Positions 48,212-57,844 of a stretch of 64,000 bases of DNA are shown piece after piece. A program made the position numbers and the translations under genes. The stretch's first letter is position 1. Each line of letters begins with the position of its first letter. Source of the DNA: Limisphaera sp. GTDB taxonomy: Bacteria; Verrucomicrobiota; Verrucomicrobiia; Limisphaerales; Limisphaeraceae. Location: the NCBI GenBank assembly GCA_025057755.1, contig JANWVC010000003.1, positions 418,289 to 482,288 of the forward strand, read 5' to 3'. Below the pieces are notes generated by a model. That model ran no database searches, was not told the DNA's origin, and saw nothing but the letters and a program-made list of their open reading frames with translations.

Positions 48212-50332
48212 CTATGGAGCGACCAGCCGGAAGTAGGTCGCAGCCGATCCCACAGGATGTGTGTACGGGCTGACAGCCGAAGGTAAGTTTGTCCATGGAC
48301 CCGTGACCGCTGGCGCAGTCTGAAGCAAAAACCGCGGATTATCCCAACTGAGCACCAAATTGTTGCCCTGACGGCCAAAACGAAGCGGGATCGGTTGTGG
48401 CACCTCTGCTTCAAGTACTTCCACTTTGAATTCGATAAACTGGAAATCAAATGCTGTGGTCTCTTGGGAATTTGGTCGGATGGCAAAAGCATCGAAGCGA
48501 TGATATGCATACACCGGATCACGTCCGGTGACACTCCATGTGTTGGTCCCGTCCGTGATGGACAACGTCAGCTCAACCTCATTCAATGCAATCCGCCGCA
48601 CCAAGAACTCCAGCGTGTAATTCACCAAGTCCCGAAACGCTGCTTGGCCTACAGCCTCCGCCGGACCGGTGGCCAGTCCCGGAGAATAATCAGCCGTTGA
48701 CCCCATCAAGTTGGCGCTGCCCAACGCCGTCCGCGCGCGCAACACGATGGGCTCTGAACCGAAGGTCTGGGCATAATCTATCGCCGCCATGTAACCCCGC
48801 ACATTCAACCCATTCCCGGCACTGCCCGTTCCAAAGTTATCGCCGCTGACGCGGATCCCCCCATCGGCATAGTCGAACAGGCCCACCCGCAAGTTGCCGC
48901 CACTGGGCACAATTTGCGTGCTATTCCATCGCCAAGTAGCTTTGATCGCCCGCCCTATTTCCAAGTGCACAGGCAAATTCGTCACCGTATCATCAGTGAA
49001 ATACCCGATCCACAAACGAGAGCTCCCCGTTGCCGGCATCCCATAGAGCAACCCATCCAAAAACTGGAGGGAACCCGAACTCGAAGCAAACCACAGCGAA
49101 TTGGAGCGCGTTACTGGGCCGGTTGTCCGATCCATGTCCGCCCAGGTATCATGGACCACCAGTCCTGGCGCCGTCGGCACCGGCGCGCGGACGGTGACGA
49201 TTGCCACGGCAGAAGTGACCGACTGAGAGGCACAACTCACCGTGACGATGCAGCGATATCGAACCCCGTTGTCTGCCATGTGTAGGTTCGGAGTTATGTA
49301 CACCGGAGTCGTCATGCCCCATCCGTTGGTCACGTTCGCCCAAGTCACCCCGCCGTCCCGACTGATCTGCCACTGGAACGTGGGAGCCGTGCCTTCAGCC
49401 GCAACGGTCAGGGTGGCATTAACCCCGGCCGTGATGATCACGTTCGTCGGTTGTTCCGTAATCACAGGCGGAGCACACAGCAAGGGACTGGGAGTAACCT
49501 CCGCCCACGTGGTCGCGACCCGAAACTCGTCAAAAGAGGCGTTGGCGCCCGACACCAGATAGAATCGGCCCGGACCCGTGTTACTGGTGTCTTCCAAACC
49601 ATCCGTCGCTGTCGCATGCGGAGCCGGCACACTGTCTTCCGGCAGACCCATCGTGTTGAGAGCCGGATTCACCCAAAGATCCACCAAATCTTCGCCTCCG
49701 GCAATGATCCGGTGACGGATCACCACAAAAACTGTCTGATTCACCGGGATCCACGTTGCGGCCCAAGCAACCGTTCCGTTGGTTTTGCCCACGCCGATTT
49801 GAAGTTGCTGACCCACCGCGCGGGCATACGCGCGCACCGTGTAGGCACTTCCACTATTTTGCCGGTTGATTTGAACAATGGGTTCACCCGCAGGATCCAC
49901 ATCGGCAGCGTTGTGAAAGCGATACAGGAAAGAATAATACACATTGGTCGTCCGATTGGCAGGAAACACGGAGGCCACCGGAGCAAACAAATTATACGTC
50001 GTAGTGCTCGGGGTAGCCGAAATCTCTGCTTTATCCCCGGCAGAAGGAACCAACCCCAGCGCCGTACCATCCAGGCTCCCGCTCCCTGCCGTCACGACCA
50101 CGTTGGTGGTCGAACCGCTCCAGCCTTCAGACTGACCCACTGCACCCAAGTTGCCGCTACCAAAGCCCACCATCTGACTGGTACGCATCAGCACGGCCGA
50201 GGCATGAAAAACCGCCAACGCTGATAGCACCAACCCTAACCGCCATGCGCGGCTTCCGGCCCCGCTCCAGGTCCGCCCCATGTTTTGCATGCTACTCTGT
50301 TGAGAAAAGGCTGTATTCGATTTGGCCTGCAT
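48212..50332 (-). CDS. Secreted protein with concanavalin-like and immunoglobulin-like domains
   Basis: The 706-residue product is exported (signal segment RAWRLGLVLSALAVFHASAV). Residues about 40-290 look like a LamG/concanavalin-type jelly roll ending in SGANASFDEFRVATTWAEVT. Residues about 290-385 form an Ig-like domain (PPVITEQPTNVIITAGVNAT, FQWQISRDGGVTWANVTN, NGVRYRCIVTVSCASQSVTS). A second jelly-roll-like region follows up to about 640, and the C-terminal tail (LRFGRQGNNLVLSWDNPRFL to AATYFRLVAP) is related to the tail of the beta-helix protein at 15.9-18.7 kb. An excellent GAGGAGG site precedes ATG 50332. It is likely a surface or extracellular binding protein. The upstream prepilin-type gene lies 133 bases away on the same strand and may be cotranscribed. 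Confidence 0.8.
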   Translation of the reverse strand: MQAKSNTAFSQQSSMQNMGRTWSGAGSRAWRLGLVLSALAVFHASAVLMRTSQMVGFGSGNLGAVGQSEGWSGSTTNVVVTAGSGSLDGTALGLVPSAGDKAEISATPSTTTYNLFAPVASVFPANRTTNVYYSFLYRFHNAADVDPAGEPIVQINRQNSGSAYTVRAYARAVGQQLQIGVGKTNGTVAWAATWIPVNQTVFVVIRHRIIAGGEDLVDLWVNPALNTMGLPEDSVPAPHATATDGLEDTSNTGPGRFYLVSGANASFDEFRVATTWAEVTPSPLLCAPPVITEQPTNVIITAGVNATLTVAAEGTAPTFQWQISRDGGVTWANVTNGWGMTTPVYITPNLHMADNGVRYRCIVTVSCASQSVTSAVAIVTVRAPVPTAPGLVVHDTWADMDRTTGPVTRSNSLWFASSSGSLQFLDGLLYGMPATGSSRLWIGYFTDDTVTNLPVHLEIGRAIKATWRWNSTQIVPSGGNLRVGLFDYADGGIRVSGDNFGTGSAGNGLNVRGYMAAIDYAQTFGSEPIVLRARTALGSANLMGSTADYSPGLATGPAEAVGQAAFRDLVNYTLEFLVRRIALNEVELTLSITDGTNTWSVTGRDPVYAYHRFDAFAIRPNSQETTAFDFQFIEFKVEVLEAEVPQPIPLRFGRQGNNLVLSWDNPRFLLQTAPAVTGPWTNLPSAVSPYTHPVGSAATYFRLVAP

Positions 50333-50465
50333 GATCGTCCTCCTCAGTTGATGTAGGGAAGGTCACCGTTAACTTGTTCACGCTGCGCCCGACCGCGACA
50401 GGCTCATGTGGAAAGCGTTCCCAAACCCGTTTCGTTCTTTTCAAACCCGTCAATGGTTTCCGGTG

Positions 50466-51311
50466 TCACGGTTGCCACAACGACATTAATCGCCGGAAAT
50501 TGAACGCATCGCTACCCAGATTCTGCCAGATCGCGGGATCAAACGCTGCAGGATTGGCCCGCGCCGATTGGAACCTCACATGACCATCACCAAAAAGTGC
50601 GTTGATGCCCGCAATCCCACGATCTTTATGCGCGGCAGCGTTAATGTTGTGCAGCAAATCTGTAGACATACTTTTCGTCTGATCCATCTGCGTGACCTTC
50701 ATCGGCGCTACATTCCGCGTACGGTCATCATAGACCAATGCCGGCAGATAAATGCCACGAGCAGCCAGTTCCAAAGTCCGCGACTGCGGATAATAATTGT
50801 ATGCGCAACGCACGTTGTCGTCGCCTGAATCCCTCGGCGTCGAGGGCCACGGAAAATCCCTCGAGTAATATTCGTAAGTCCACGTCTGGCTTACCTTCGC
50901 CGCGCTCGGGCAGTAGAAAACCTTCGCATCCGGCACCACCTTGGAAAAGAATAGGCTGCCCAGCGCATAAGGACCGCGACTCAATGTGGCAGTGCCCGGC
51001 ACAACCCGGCAGGCCTCATAGGTCTGCCACGGATTCTGCCCCTGCGGCCAGTTGATCTGCGGAAGGTAATCATCGTGATCGCCCGCGTACATGTGAACCC
51101 CCATTCCGATTTGCCGCAGGTTATTGTTACATGCAATCCGCATGGCGCGGTCCTTGGCCTTGGCCAACGCCGGCAACAGCATCCCCGCCAAAATGGCAAT
51201 AATGGAAATTACCACCAAAAGCTCAATCAGCGTAAAACCGCTGTGGTGCCTCCCCTGTGCATCACGGAGGTCTGAATAACGACCAACTGGTTGCTCTCGC
51301 ATCATGACCAT
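50466..51311 (-). CDS. Prepilin-type N-terminal cleavage/methylation domain protein (DUF1559-like)
   Basis: The 281-residue product carries a type IV prepilin leader ([20 protein letters not shown]) with cleavage expected after Gly and a Glu at mature position 5, followed by [20 protein letters not shown], a segment shared by hundreds of DUF1559-like paralogues in Verrucomicrobiota and Planctomycetota. The C-terminal part contains the equally typical [12 protein letters not shown]. It is exported by the type II secretion/pilus assembly route as a pseudopilin-like protein of unknown function. Starts at 51311, 51305 or 51302 are all possible (MVMMREQ); the open frame to 51602 lacks similarity. 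The gene precedes the Ig-like protein gene on the same strand. Confidence 0.9.
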   Translation of the reverse strand: MVMMREQPVGRYSDLRDAQGRHHSGFTLIELLVVISIIAILAGMLLPALAKAKDRAMRIACNNNLRQIGMGVHMYAGDHDDYLPQINWPQGQNPWQTYEACRVVPGTATLSRGPYALGSLFFSKVVPDAKVFYCPSAAKVSQTWTYEYYSRDFPWPSTPRDSGDDNVRCAYNYYPQSRTLELAARGIYLPALVYDDRTRNVAPMKVTQMDQTKSMSTDLLHNINAAAHKDRGIAGINALFGDGHVRFQSARANPAAFDPAIWQNLGSDAFNFRRLMSLWQP

Positions 51312-51997
51312 GTGCCCATTAGGTCCAGTCCACTCTTCTATCCATAATCTAGGCTCACCCAATCCGCGAGCCACCCTGATTTTTTGCACCCTGATTTGAA
51401 TTTTTTGCCAAACCAAGAACCGCTCGGGCTGGCTGGCAACCGCACCACCCGCGCCATCCCCAAGGTTGTGCCGGGGGCCAACCCCGTGGATCCTTTGTGG
51501 GACGAGCCCCAGGCCATCCACTCGCCCCGTCAACCCTCCGGCAGAAAGGGAATCGCTGACCCTGAGAAGCCCGGATCGGCCGGGCCCCTGAAAAGTCGGC
51601 AATCAGACATTTGCCAATTCGCGATCGGTTTGTGCCCATCGCCCATGCTCATGAAAGGCGACGACATGAATTGACGGCGCATTGAGAACGAGGACAACGT
51701 TGATCCTCTGTCGAGAGACGTTAACGATCACCGGCACCTCAAGTGAGGATTTCATCCTCCGGCCACTGCCTCATAAGGCCTTGCGGCGTGTCCGACACCC
51801 GTACGGCCAATCCTTGGAATCAGGATTAACTTATGGCCTCAGCCAATCGTATCCCCCGCCATACTTTTTAAGGCGCAAGCTTGCCATGGCCCGAATTAGT
51901 TCTTCATTCTGCTCGCAGCCGTGGTGGCTTGAAAACCGCCTCGACTCGGCTCAAGAAAAACGCAAACGCTAACAACCCAAAACAGGACAATACCTTC
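51312..51997. other. Divergent spacer between the prepilin-type gene and fabI
   Basis: About 690 bases with no supported gene. The long frames running through it (51384-51674 on plus, 51602-51312 on minus) have no recognisable sequence. It should contain promoters for both neighbours. Confidence 0.45.
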
Positions 51998-52768
51998 ATG
52001 GGATTGCTAGAGAAAAAGGTCGGTGTGGTGTTCGGCGTGGCCAACAAACGCTCCATAGCCTGGGCCATCGCACAAGCTTGGGCCCGGGAAGGAGCCCATC
52101 TGGCATTCACCTACCAAGGGGAACGGTTGAAAGAAAATGTGGCCGAGCTCGCAGGAACATTCGGGACCGACACCTTGTTGATGCCGTGCGATGTAACCCA
52201 GGATGATCAAATCCAGCTCGTGTTCAATGAGATTCGCAAACGGTACGGAAAGCTCCATTTGCTGCTTCACTCTGTGGCTTTTGCACCCCGAGAAGCTCTC
52301 GAGGGACGGTTCCTTGATACCAGCCGAGATGCATTCCGAGTCGCCTTGGACGTGAGTACCTATTCTCTGGTGGCGCTCGCCCGTGCTGCAGCGCCGCTAA
52401 TGACTGAGGGTGGCAGCATCCTCACCTTAACCTACTACGGCGCCGAAAAGGTCATCCCCCATTACAACGTCATGGGCGTCGCCAAGGCAGCCTTGGAAGC
52501 CTCTGTTCGCTACCTTGCTTATGACCTGGGGCCTCAACGCATTCGCGTCAACGCCATCAGCGCCGGTCCCGTAAACACGTTGGCCGCTCGGGGCATCAGT
52601 GGTTTCCTCGAAATGCTCAAGCATTACGAAGCCAAGAGTCCCTTGCGCCGCAATGTCGCCCCAGAAGAACTTGGCGCCACCGGCCTTTTCCTTGCCAGCG
52701 ACGGGGCGGCTGCGATCACAGGCCAGGTGATCTATGTCGACTGCGGTTATCAAATCATGGGCATGTAA
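51998..52768 (+). CDS. fabI: Enoyl-[acyl-carrier-protein] reductase (NADH)
   Basis: This 256-residue short-chain dehydrogenase reduces the enoyl-ACP double bond in the last step of each fatty-acid elongation cycle. FabI features are GVVFGVANKRSIAWAIAQAW (nucleotide loop), HSVAFAPREALEGRFLDTSR, LTYYGAEKVIPHYNVMGVAK with the Tyr-x6-Lys pair, and INAISAGPVNTLAARGI with a C-terminal YVDCGYQIMGM. The loop after the catalytic lysine is normal, so triclosan-type inhibitor sensitivity would be expected from the family. ATG 51998 has an AGGA about 12 bases upstream; the open frame before it is not conserved. It is monocistronic here. Confidence 0.96.
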   Translation: MGLLEKKVGVVFGVANKRSIAWAIAQAWAREGAHLAFTYQGERLKENVAELAGTFGTDTLLMPCDVTQDDQIQLVFNEIRKRYGKLHLLLHSVAFAPREALEGRFLDTSRDAFRVALDVSTYSLVALARAAAPLMTEGGSILTLTYYGAEKVIPHYNVMGVAKAALEASVRYLAYDLGPQRIRVNAISAGPVNTLAARGISGFLEMLKHYEAKSPLRRNVAPEELGATGLFLASDGAAAITGQVIYVDCGYQIMGM

Positions 52769-53086
52769 CTTCTGTGCGCTACATGGTTCCTCACGAACGA
52801 GACCTTGTTCCTTAAGCCCGGGAATCCTTTGCTCGGTCGCGTCCATTTCACGATCCTGCTGACGTACAGCGACACCCGACGCGCTCCGCCACACCGATTT
52901 TATTCCCAATAAGAGCAAAACACTATCCCGGTCGGTGAATTCAAACCCGAAGCAGCCTGTTCCGCGTTAGGCTATCGCCGATTCACACCAAGCAAGGGTT
53001 TTCCAAGTCCGCTCGACAGAACTGCACAAACGAATTAAGCTCACCCTCTCGTTCAGACGCCAACCCCAGTCCAGCCTTCGCGGCGA
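52769..53086. other. 318-base spacer without a gene
   Basis: This convergent spacer between fabI and the exchanger-like gene contains no recognisable element. A clear terminator was not seen. Confidence 0.45.
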
Positions 53087-54139
53087 TCATTGTGGCAGGC
53101 CATGCTGGACACAAACCAGGTAACCCAACACCATCAATAAACCCAGCCACCGGGGCAACCCGTTTGCCCTCCAAACCGCAACCAGGTGCAGGAGAAAGGC
53201 CAGACACAAAGCAGCCATTGCGGTCCCGAAAACGCCCGGGGTGGGCAACGGCCGAATGCACGCATACAAACCCACGCACAAGGGAATGCAAATGTGTCCG
53301 TCACCGACTTGGGACGCATAGACCACTTCAGACCGGCCGTGCCAAGCATAGTACAGTGCCAAGACGGCGTTTGGCAGGACCAACAACCAACCGCTCAGCC
53401 ATCCCAAGTACGGCGCGCTGAGCCAGCCCTCCGTTCGACTCAAGATCCAATGCACCAACCACTGAATACTCACATAACTCAACCATGCGCCAGCCGCTAA
53501 ACAAACGAGGTCAAAAAGGAGAACCCAACCGAGCAATCGCCCCTCCTGCCGCTGATTCTCTCGCAACACTTCCCATACGTGCCATCCTTGCCACGCCAGA
53601 AATAAAGACACCAACGCCAAACCCTCACCCCGCACAATCCACCCGTCCTTTCCTTGCATCCAAGCCACAATCGTAAAGACGAACCCCGCTGCCAAGGTCG
53701 TAAGCACGCTCAACCGTCGCTGGGCCGCTGTGTCCGAACAAGCCGGATCAAGTTTCAATCCCCATAGCCATGCGGGCAATCCCACCAACAATGTCAAATT
53801 GGTCAGGTTATTCACATACGCATTCGTGATGACTTCGGCCCCGGGCCCCTGCTCCTGCAGCATCACGAATACAAAAATCAAATTGCCTAACCCGGAACAG
53901 TACGGCATCACCAGCGCGCCCAAGATGGTGCCCTCAAACCCCCGGTGCGACATAGCCTCCAGACGCCAAAGCAAAAGGAATGAACCCAGCGCAAAAAGCC
54001 CCAGGAAGAGCCATGGCGCCCATACCACACCTGCCAATCCTTTTACAAGGTCTTGTGCCAACATGCTGGTTTGCGCCGCCCGTTCATGCCCGCCCCAATT
54101 GCCCATCCCATGGGCGGGTACACCCACTCGGACTCCCAT
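53087..54139 (-). CDS. Sodium/calcium-exchanger-like (CaCA-type) membrane protein
   Basis: The 350-residue protein has about ten hydrophobic segments arranged as two halves separated by an amphipathic middle part. Each half holds one exchanger-like repeat: GFEGTILGALVMPYCSGLGN with NAYVNNLTNLTLL in the first, and GWLLVLPNAVLALYYAWHGR with SEVVYASQVGDGHICIPLCV in the second. Cation/Ca2+ exchangers carry related GxxxPE and N-rich repeats; here the typical acidic residue of the first repeat is absent (MPYCSG), so the transported ion is uncertain. ATG 54139 overlaps the stop of the upstream AspT/YidE-like transporter (TGATG), indicating translational coupling. A TTG at 54142 is an alternative start. 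Confidence 0.68.
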   Translation of the reverse strand: MGVRVGVPAHGMGNWGGHERAAQTSMLAQDLVKGLAGVVWAPWLFLGLFALGSFLLLWRLEAMSHRGFEGTILGALVMPYCSGLGNLIFVFVMLQEQGPGAEVITNAYVNNLTNLTLLVGLPAWLWGLKLDPACSDTAAQRRLSVLTTLAAGFVFTIVAWMQGKDGWIVRGEGLALVSLFLAWQGWHVWEVLRENQRQEGRLLGWVLLFDLVCLAAGAWLSYVSIQWLVHWILSRTEGWLSAPYLGWLSGWLLVLPNAVLALYYAWHGRSEVVYASQVGDGHICIPLCVGLYACIRPLPTPGVFGTAMAALCLAFLLHLVAVWRANGLPRWLGLLMVLGYLVCVQHGLPQ

Positions 54140-55818
54140 CAACGCGGCCAGAGCATCACCATCACTTGCGCAATGACGATCCGCAAAAGCATGGTGAGAG
54201 GATACACCATCGAATACGCTACCGCGGGCGCATCAGACCGACAGTATGACTGCGCAAACGCCAGGGCGGGTGGGTCGGTCATGCTGCCTGCAAGCAAACC
54301 GCAAATACTTAAATAATTCATCTTGCGCACGACGCGCAGCCACAAACCCACCAAACACAACGGCACCGCCGTCACCGCTGCACCTGCCAACAGCCACAAC
54401 CCCCCTCGTCCACCGTCGAAAGCCCCGAGGAAATGCTCGCCAGCCCGCAAACCCACACATGCCAGGAACAACACGATTCCGAATTCTCGCAACAGCAGAT
54501 TTGCATTGACTGGCATATACCACACCAGGGGCCCCCACCGGCCAATTCGGCTCAAAATGATCGCCACCAACAGCGGTCCTCCGGCCAATCCCAAGCGAAC
54601 AGGAGCCGGCATCGACCCAATCTGAACGGACACCGTTCCCGCCAGGATCCCCAGAGCCACGCCCACAAACATGGGGACAAGACGCGTGTGGTTGAGCTCC
54701 TCCACCGCATTACCCAGAAATCGCGCGGCCCGTTCCAAATCGGATCGCGTGCCCACCAATCGAAGCATGTCGCCAAACTGCAACCGTGTGTCAGCCGTGA
54801 CCGGAAGTTCCACATCTGCTCGGGTCAGGCGGGTCACCGTCACGCCAAATCGGTGGTTCAATGCCAATTCACGCAGGGATTGACCCACACACGCCCGATG
54901 AGTCACCACCACCCTTGCGTAAGTGACCGGCCCTTCCACGCGCGTCAAATCCTCCGAGACAACCCGGCCCACGATCATCCGAAACTGATTCACCGCTTTG
55001 GCTCGGCCCACGACGACCATCACGTCCCCTACATTCAAAACAGTCTCCGCCCGTGCAACTTGAATCTCTTTTTCACCCGCTTTCCGGAGCCGCGAAATCA
55101 CCACCCCCAGTTTGTCAATCCCAGGCAACTGCCGTACAGTCAGGCCATCCAAATTGGGATTCCGCAACTCCACATTCAAATAGGTCAAACTTTCTTGACC
55201 CGCTCGCTCCGCCTCTCGATATCGCCTCCGCTCTTGGTCCAAATCGACCCGGAGCCATACCCGAAGCAGCAGCATCGCCAAGATGATTCCCAAGATACCG
55301 AAGGGATAAGTCACCGCATACGCCATCGCCGGTTCCGCTAATCGAGCCGGATCCTGAACCCCGATGGCACGGAGCGCCTCTTGGGCCGCTCCCAGTGCCG
55401 GTGTGTTGGTCGTCGCCCCCGCAAAGACGCCTGCAACTGCCGCTGGATTCAGCCCCAACCAAATGCCCAGACCTGCTGCCAGAGCTGCCCCGAGTATCAC
55501 CACAGCCGCAGCAGCCCCGTTTAAGTCGGTCCCTTGGCGCCTCAACGAATCCAGCAAACCGGGCCCCACCTGCATGCCAATCGTGTAAACAAACAGGATC
55601 AACCCAAACTCCTGTACAAAGGCGCGTACCTCTGCCGAGATGCCCAGCCCCAAATGCCCAAAGATCAGTCCCACAAACAAGGTCCCTGCCACCCCCAAAC
55701 TAAGACCCTTCCAACGTAAGCTGCCAAAGGCCAAACCCAGGGCCCCAATCCCACTCAGCACCAGCAGCGCATGCGCCACTGGTTGGACTTGTTGAAACTC
55801 CGTCCACCACTCAGGCAT
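54139..55818 (-). CDS. AspT/YidE-type putative transporter with two TrkA-C domains
   Basis: This 559-residue membrane protein has the layout of the AspT-YbjL antiporter family: about five N-terminal membrane helices (GLGISAEVRAFVQEFGLILF, GMQVGPGLLDSL, FAGATTNTPALGAAQEAL), two central cytoplasmic TrkA-C/RCK_C regulatory domains (about 195-375, with NLDGLTVRQLPGID and VGQSLRELALNHRFGVTVTR), and a second membrane half (PLLVAIILSRIGRWGPLVWY, LREFGIVLFLACVGLRAGEH, GLLAGSMTDPPALAFA). The repeated G-S/T-x-T-D/N-x-P-A motif in both halves fits an inverted repeat transporter. Known members exchange amino acids such as aspartate/alanine; most are uncharacterised. ATG 55818 is used. It is coupled to the downstream exchanger-like gene. 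Confidence 0.87.
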   Translation of the reverse strand: MPEWWTEFQQVQPVAHALLVLSGIGALGLAFGSLRWKGLSLGVAGTLFVGLIFGHLGLGISAEVRAFVQEFGLILFVYTIGMQVGPGLLDSLRRQGTDLNGAAAAVVILGAALAAGLGIWLGLNPAAVAGVFAGATTNTPALGAAQEALRAIGVQDPARLAEPAMAYAVTYPFGILGIILAMLLLRVWLRVDLDQERRRYREAERAGQESLTYLNVELRNPNLDGLTVRQLPGIDKLGVVISRLRKAGEKEIQVARAETVLNVGDVMVVVGRAKAVNQFRMIVGRVVSEDLTRVEGPVTYARVVVTHRACVGQSLRELALNHRFGVTVTRLTRADVELPVTADTRLQFGDMLRLVGTRSDLERAARFLGNAVEELNHTRLVPMFVGVALGILAGTVSVQIGSMPAPVRLGLAGGPLLVAIILSRIGRWGPLVWYMPVNANLLLREFGIVLFLACVGLRAGEHFLGAFDGGRGGLWLLAGAAVTAVPLCLVGLWLRVVRKMNYLSICGLLAGSMTDPPALAFAQSYCRSDAPAVAYSMVYPLTMLLRIVIAQVMVMLWPR

Positions 55819-56393
55819 AAGCAACCCGCTTCCATCCCTGCTCCAATCCGTTCGACCATCGGTCGCAGCCTCCCGGCCTGGACAGGGAGCCCGGATTGTT
55901 TGCCACAGGCGAACTCGGGTCAACTTTCAGATGGCATTTCCTCCATAAGGACACTACCCTCCGGGGCGCTTGTGATCTGTTCCAGCCCAACAGCTTACTG
56001 TTCAGAAGCGCGTCTGAGATTTACATTGCCACCACCCACGAGACCGGACGAAACAGCGGCCCAAACCTACATGCCTCCCTTGCACAGAGGATCCTCCCAA
56101 CCCACTTCGAAAAGCCGAGGCCACGCTCTCCAAAGCCGATCCGCAAGACAGAATCCCACCACCGAGCCCGACCCAACCCCCAATCCGCCCGACCCACGCC
56201 CCCCCGGAGCAAGTTCAGTGTAGAAGCAAAGACAGCTCAAATCTCCGGGTGTCTCTTTTACGTGCTATGCCATTTCAGCCATCTCGGCAGCACCCCTCGG
56301 CGACATTACTATCCTTCGCCCAGAGCCCCAAAAAGCAAAAACTCCTTGCGAGCCGCCCTGGCACGCAAGGAGGTGTCGAACTAGGTGGGACGG
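55819..56393. other. About 575 bases without a recognisable gene
   Basis: Strongly C-rich on the plus strand. Overlapping short frames show no motif. It lies between the transporter pair and the small Cys-rich gene and should hold the transporter promoter. Confidence 0.45.
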
Positions 56394-56603
56394 TCAGCTC
56401 TGGCCGCCAGCCTTCGGACTCTGGACAGGCTTCTTGGCCACGTCCTTTGCACCCGCTGGGCAGCTCTTCTTGGCCTGAGAAGCTGCGCAAGCAGATTGAG
56501 CCTTGTTACCACAAGCGGCTTGGTCCTTCGTGCAGCCGGAACCGCCCGCTTGAACCGCAAAGGCGACCGCCACCACCGCGAGGAGTGCAATGAGTTTCTT
56601 CAT
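56394..56603 (-). CDS. Small secreted Cys-rich protein
   Basis: A 69-residue product starts at ATG 56603 with a clean signal peptide (MKKLIALLAVVAVAFAVQAG). The mature part of about 50 residues is rich in Ala, Lys and Gly and has four cysteines (GCTKDQAACGN, SACAASQ, KSCPAGAK) and a Pro/Lys tail. Similar tiny Ala/Cys/Lys-rich exported proteins are scattered in Verrucomicrobiota genomes; their function is unknown to me. Possibilities include metal binding or a periplasmic lipoprotein-like role (the GSGC could be read as a weak lipobox). The frame upstream to 56672 is open, but the signal peptide fixes this start. Confidence 0.72.
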   Translation of the reverse strand: MKKLIALLAVVAVAFAVQAGGSGCTKDQAACGNKAQSACAASQAKKSCPAGAKDVAKKPVQSPKAGGQS

Positions 56604-56768
56604 ACGTGATATTAGATAATCCCGTTTTCGATCCTGTTCAAATCTTTTTGCCCAATCTGCGTCGCCCCTCAAAACAGAGGCCCGCCCGCCAACATCCGCC
56701 CCTACGAAGCCCCCCGCGCCACGTTTCCACGGCTCCCTCGTAGCAGCCGGAACCGTACAAATCCCCCG

Positions 56769-57839
56769 TTAACCGCGATTCGGCCGCGCAATCAACAACA
56801 ACTCATCACCCGCCCATGGATCCCGCCGTAGCCACCACCGCATCCGCAATTGGTACAGTCCACCCCAAACCAAGTTCGCCAGACGGTTCAGTTCTGTAAC
56901 CCGACCCCGTCCGGTCCGGGCGATGGCCCGGCTCAAAGCCCCGTACACCCACGCCGACCTCGCCGTACTCCGCAACTCCAGCACTTTCAAGCCCACCATC
57001 TCGGCTACTCGCCGCAACGTCCTCGCCGAAAACAAATAAAGATGTCGCGGCGGGTCCAAATTGAGCCAGGCAGCACCATACCGACGGTGCCCAAGACTCT
57101 CAATATTCGGCGTCACGACCACCAACCGACCCTCCATACGCAACACCCTGGCAATTTCACGCAACAATCCGACCGGATCATGTACGTGTTCCAACACATG
57201 CACACAGGTCACCGCGTCAAAGGAACCGGCCGGATACTGCTGATCCTGCAACGTGCCTGCTCGGACGGAGATTCCCCGAGCCCGAGCCGCCTTCACGGCT
57301 TCTAAATCCACCTCAACTCCCTCCACTTCCCAACCCAGATCCTGCATCCGCACCAAATGCACACCGCTGCCGCAACCTACGTCCAACAACCTCGCCTGCC
57401 GCCGCGGGGCCGGTAGATACATGGCGCCCCCGCAAAGTTCATCCTCCCCACCCGGATGCAGCCGCGCCAAGCTGGACAACACCCAGAGCCCTACCGGCCC
57501 CCATCGCCCCGCCGAACCCGGTGGATACCCCAGCCGCCGCGCCAGAAACGCGCTCTGCAACAATCCGAGCCACACTCGAAGTGCTCCCGAACCCGGCACC
57601 GGCTGCGCATGGGTATAATAACCCCGGTAAGCCAACGCCAGATCCTCCAGCAACGGTTGCGGATCCAACCATACCAAACCGCAGTCCAAACCCTCACACT
57701 GGGCAAATCCCCAGCACCCAGTCGCTTCAAAAGAACGATCCGTTAAATCCGCATACAACCGCCTGCCCGGTCGTCCACACAACAAACAGCACCCAACCGG
57801 GCGGACCCGCATCGCGGTCGCGTCCACTCCAGGCCCCAT
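56769..57839 (-). CDS. Class I SAM-dependent methyltransferase with N-terminal zinc ribbon
   Basis: This 356-residue protein begins with a Cys-rich ribbon (GCCLLCGRPGRRL, CEGLDCGLVWLDPQP), then about 80 residues of helices, and from about residue 148 a Rossmann methyltransferase domain: RLLDVGCGSGVHLVRMQDLG (motif I), VEGVEVDLEAVKAAR, SFDAVTCVHVLEHVHDPVGL and VTPNIESLGHRRYG. This arrangement is common in methyltransferases of surface-polysaccharide and lipid-sugar loci, where they modify sugars or prenyl-linked intermediates. The following GT2 gene is five bases upstream on the same strand, supporting a glycan role. The target is not determined. Confidence 0.88.
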   Translation of the reverse strand: MGPGVDATAMRVRPVGCCLLCGRPGRRLYADLTDRSFEATGCWGFAQCEGLDCGLVWLDPQPLLEDLALAYRGYYTHAQPVPGSGALRVWLGLLQSAFLARRLGYPPGSAGRWGPVGLWVLSSLARLHPGGEDELCGGAMYLPAPRRQARLLDVGCGSGVHLVRMQDLGWEVEGVEVDLEAVKAARARGISVRAGTLQDQQYPAGSFDAVTCVHVLEHVHDPVGLLREIARVLRMEGRLVVVTPNIESLGHRRYGAAWLNLDPPRHLYLFSARTLRRVAEMVGLKVLELRSTARSAWVYGALSRAIARTGRGRVTELNRLANLVWGGLYQLRMRWWLRRDPWAGDELLLIARPNRG

Positions 57840-57844
57840 GCAGA

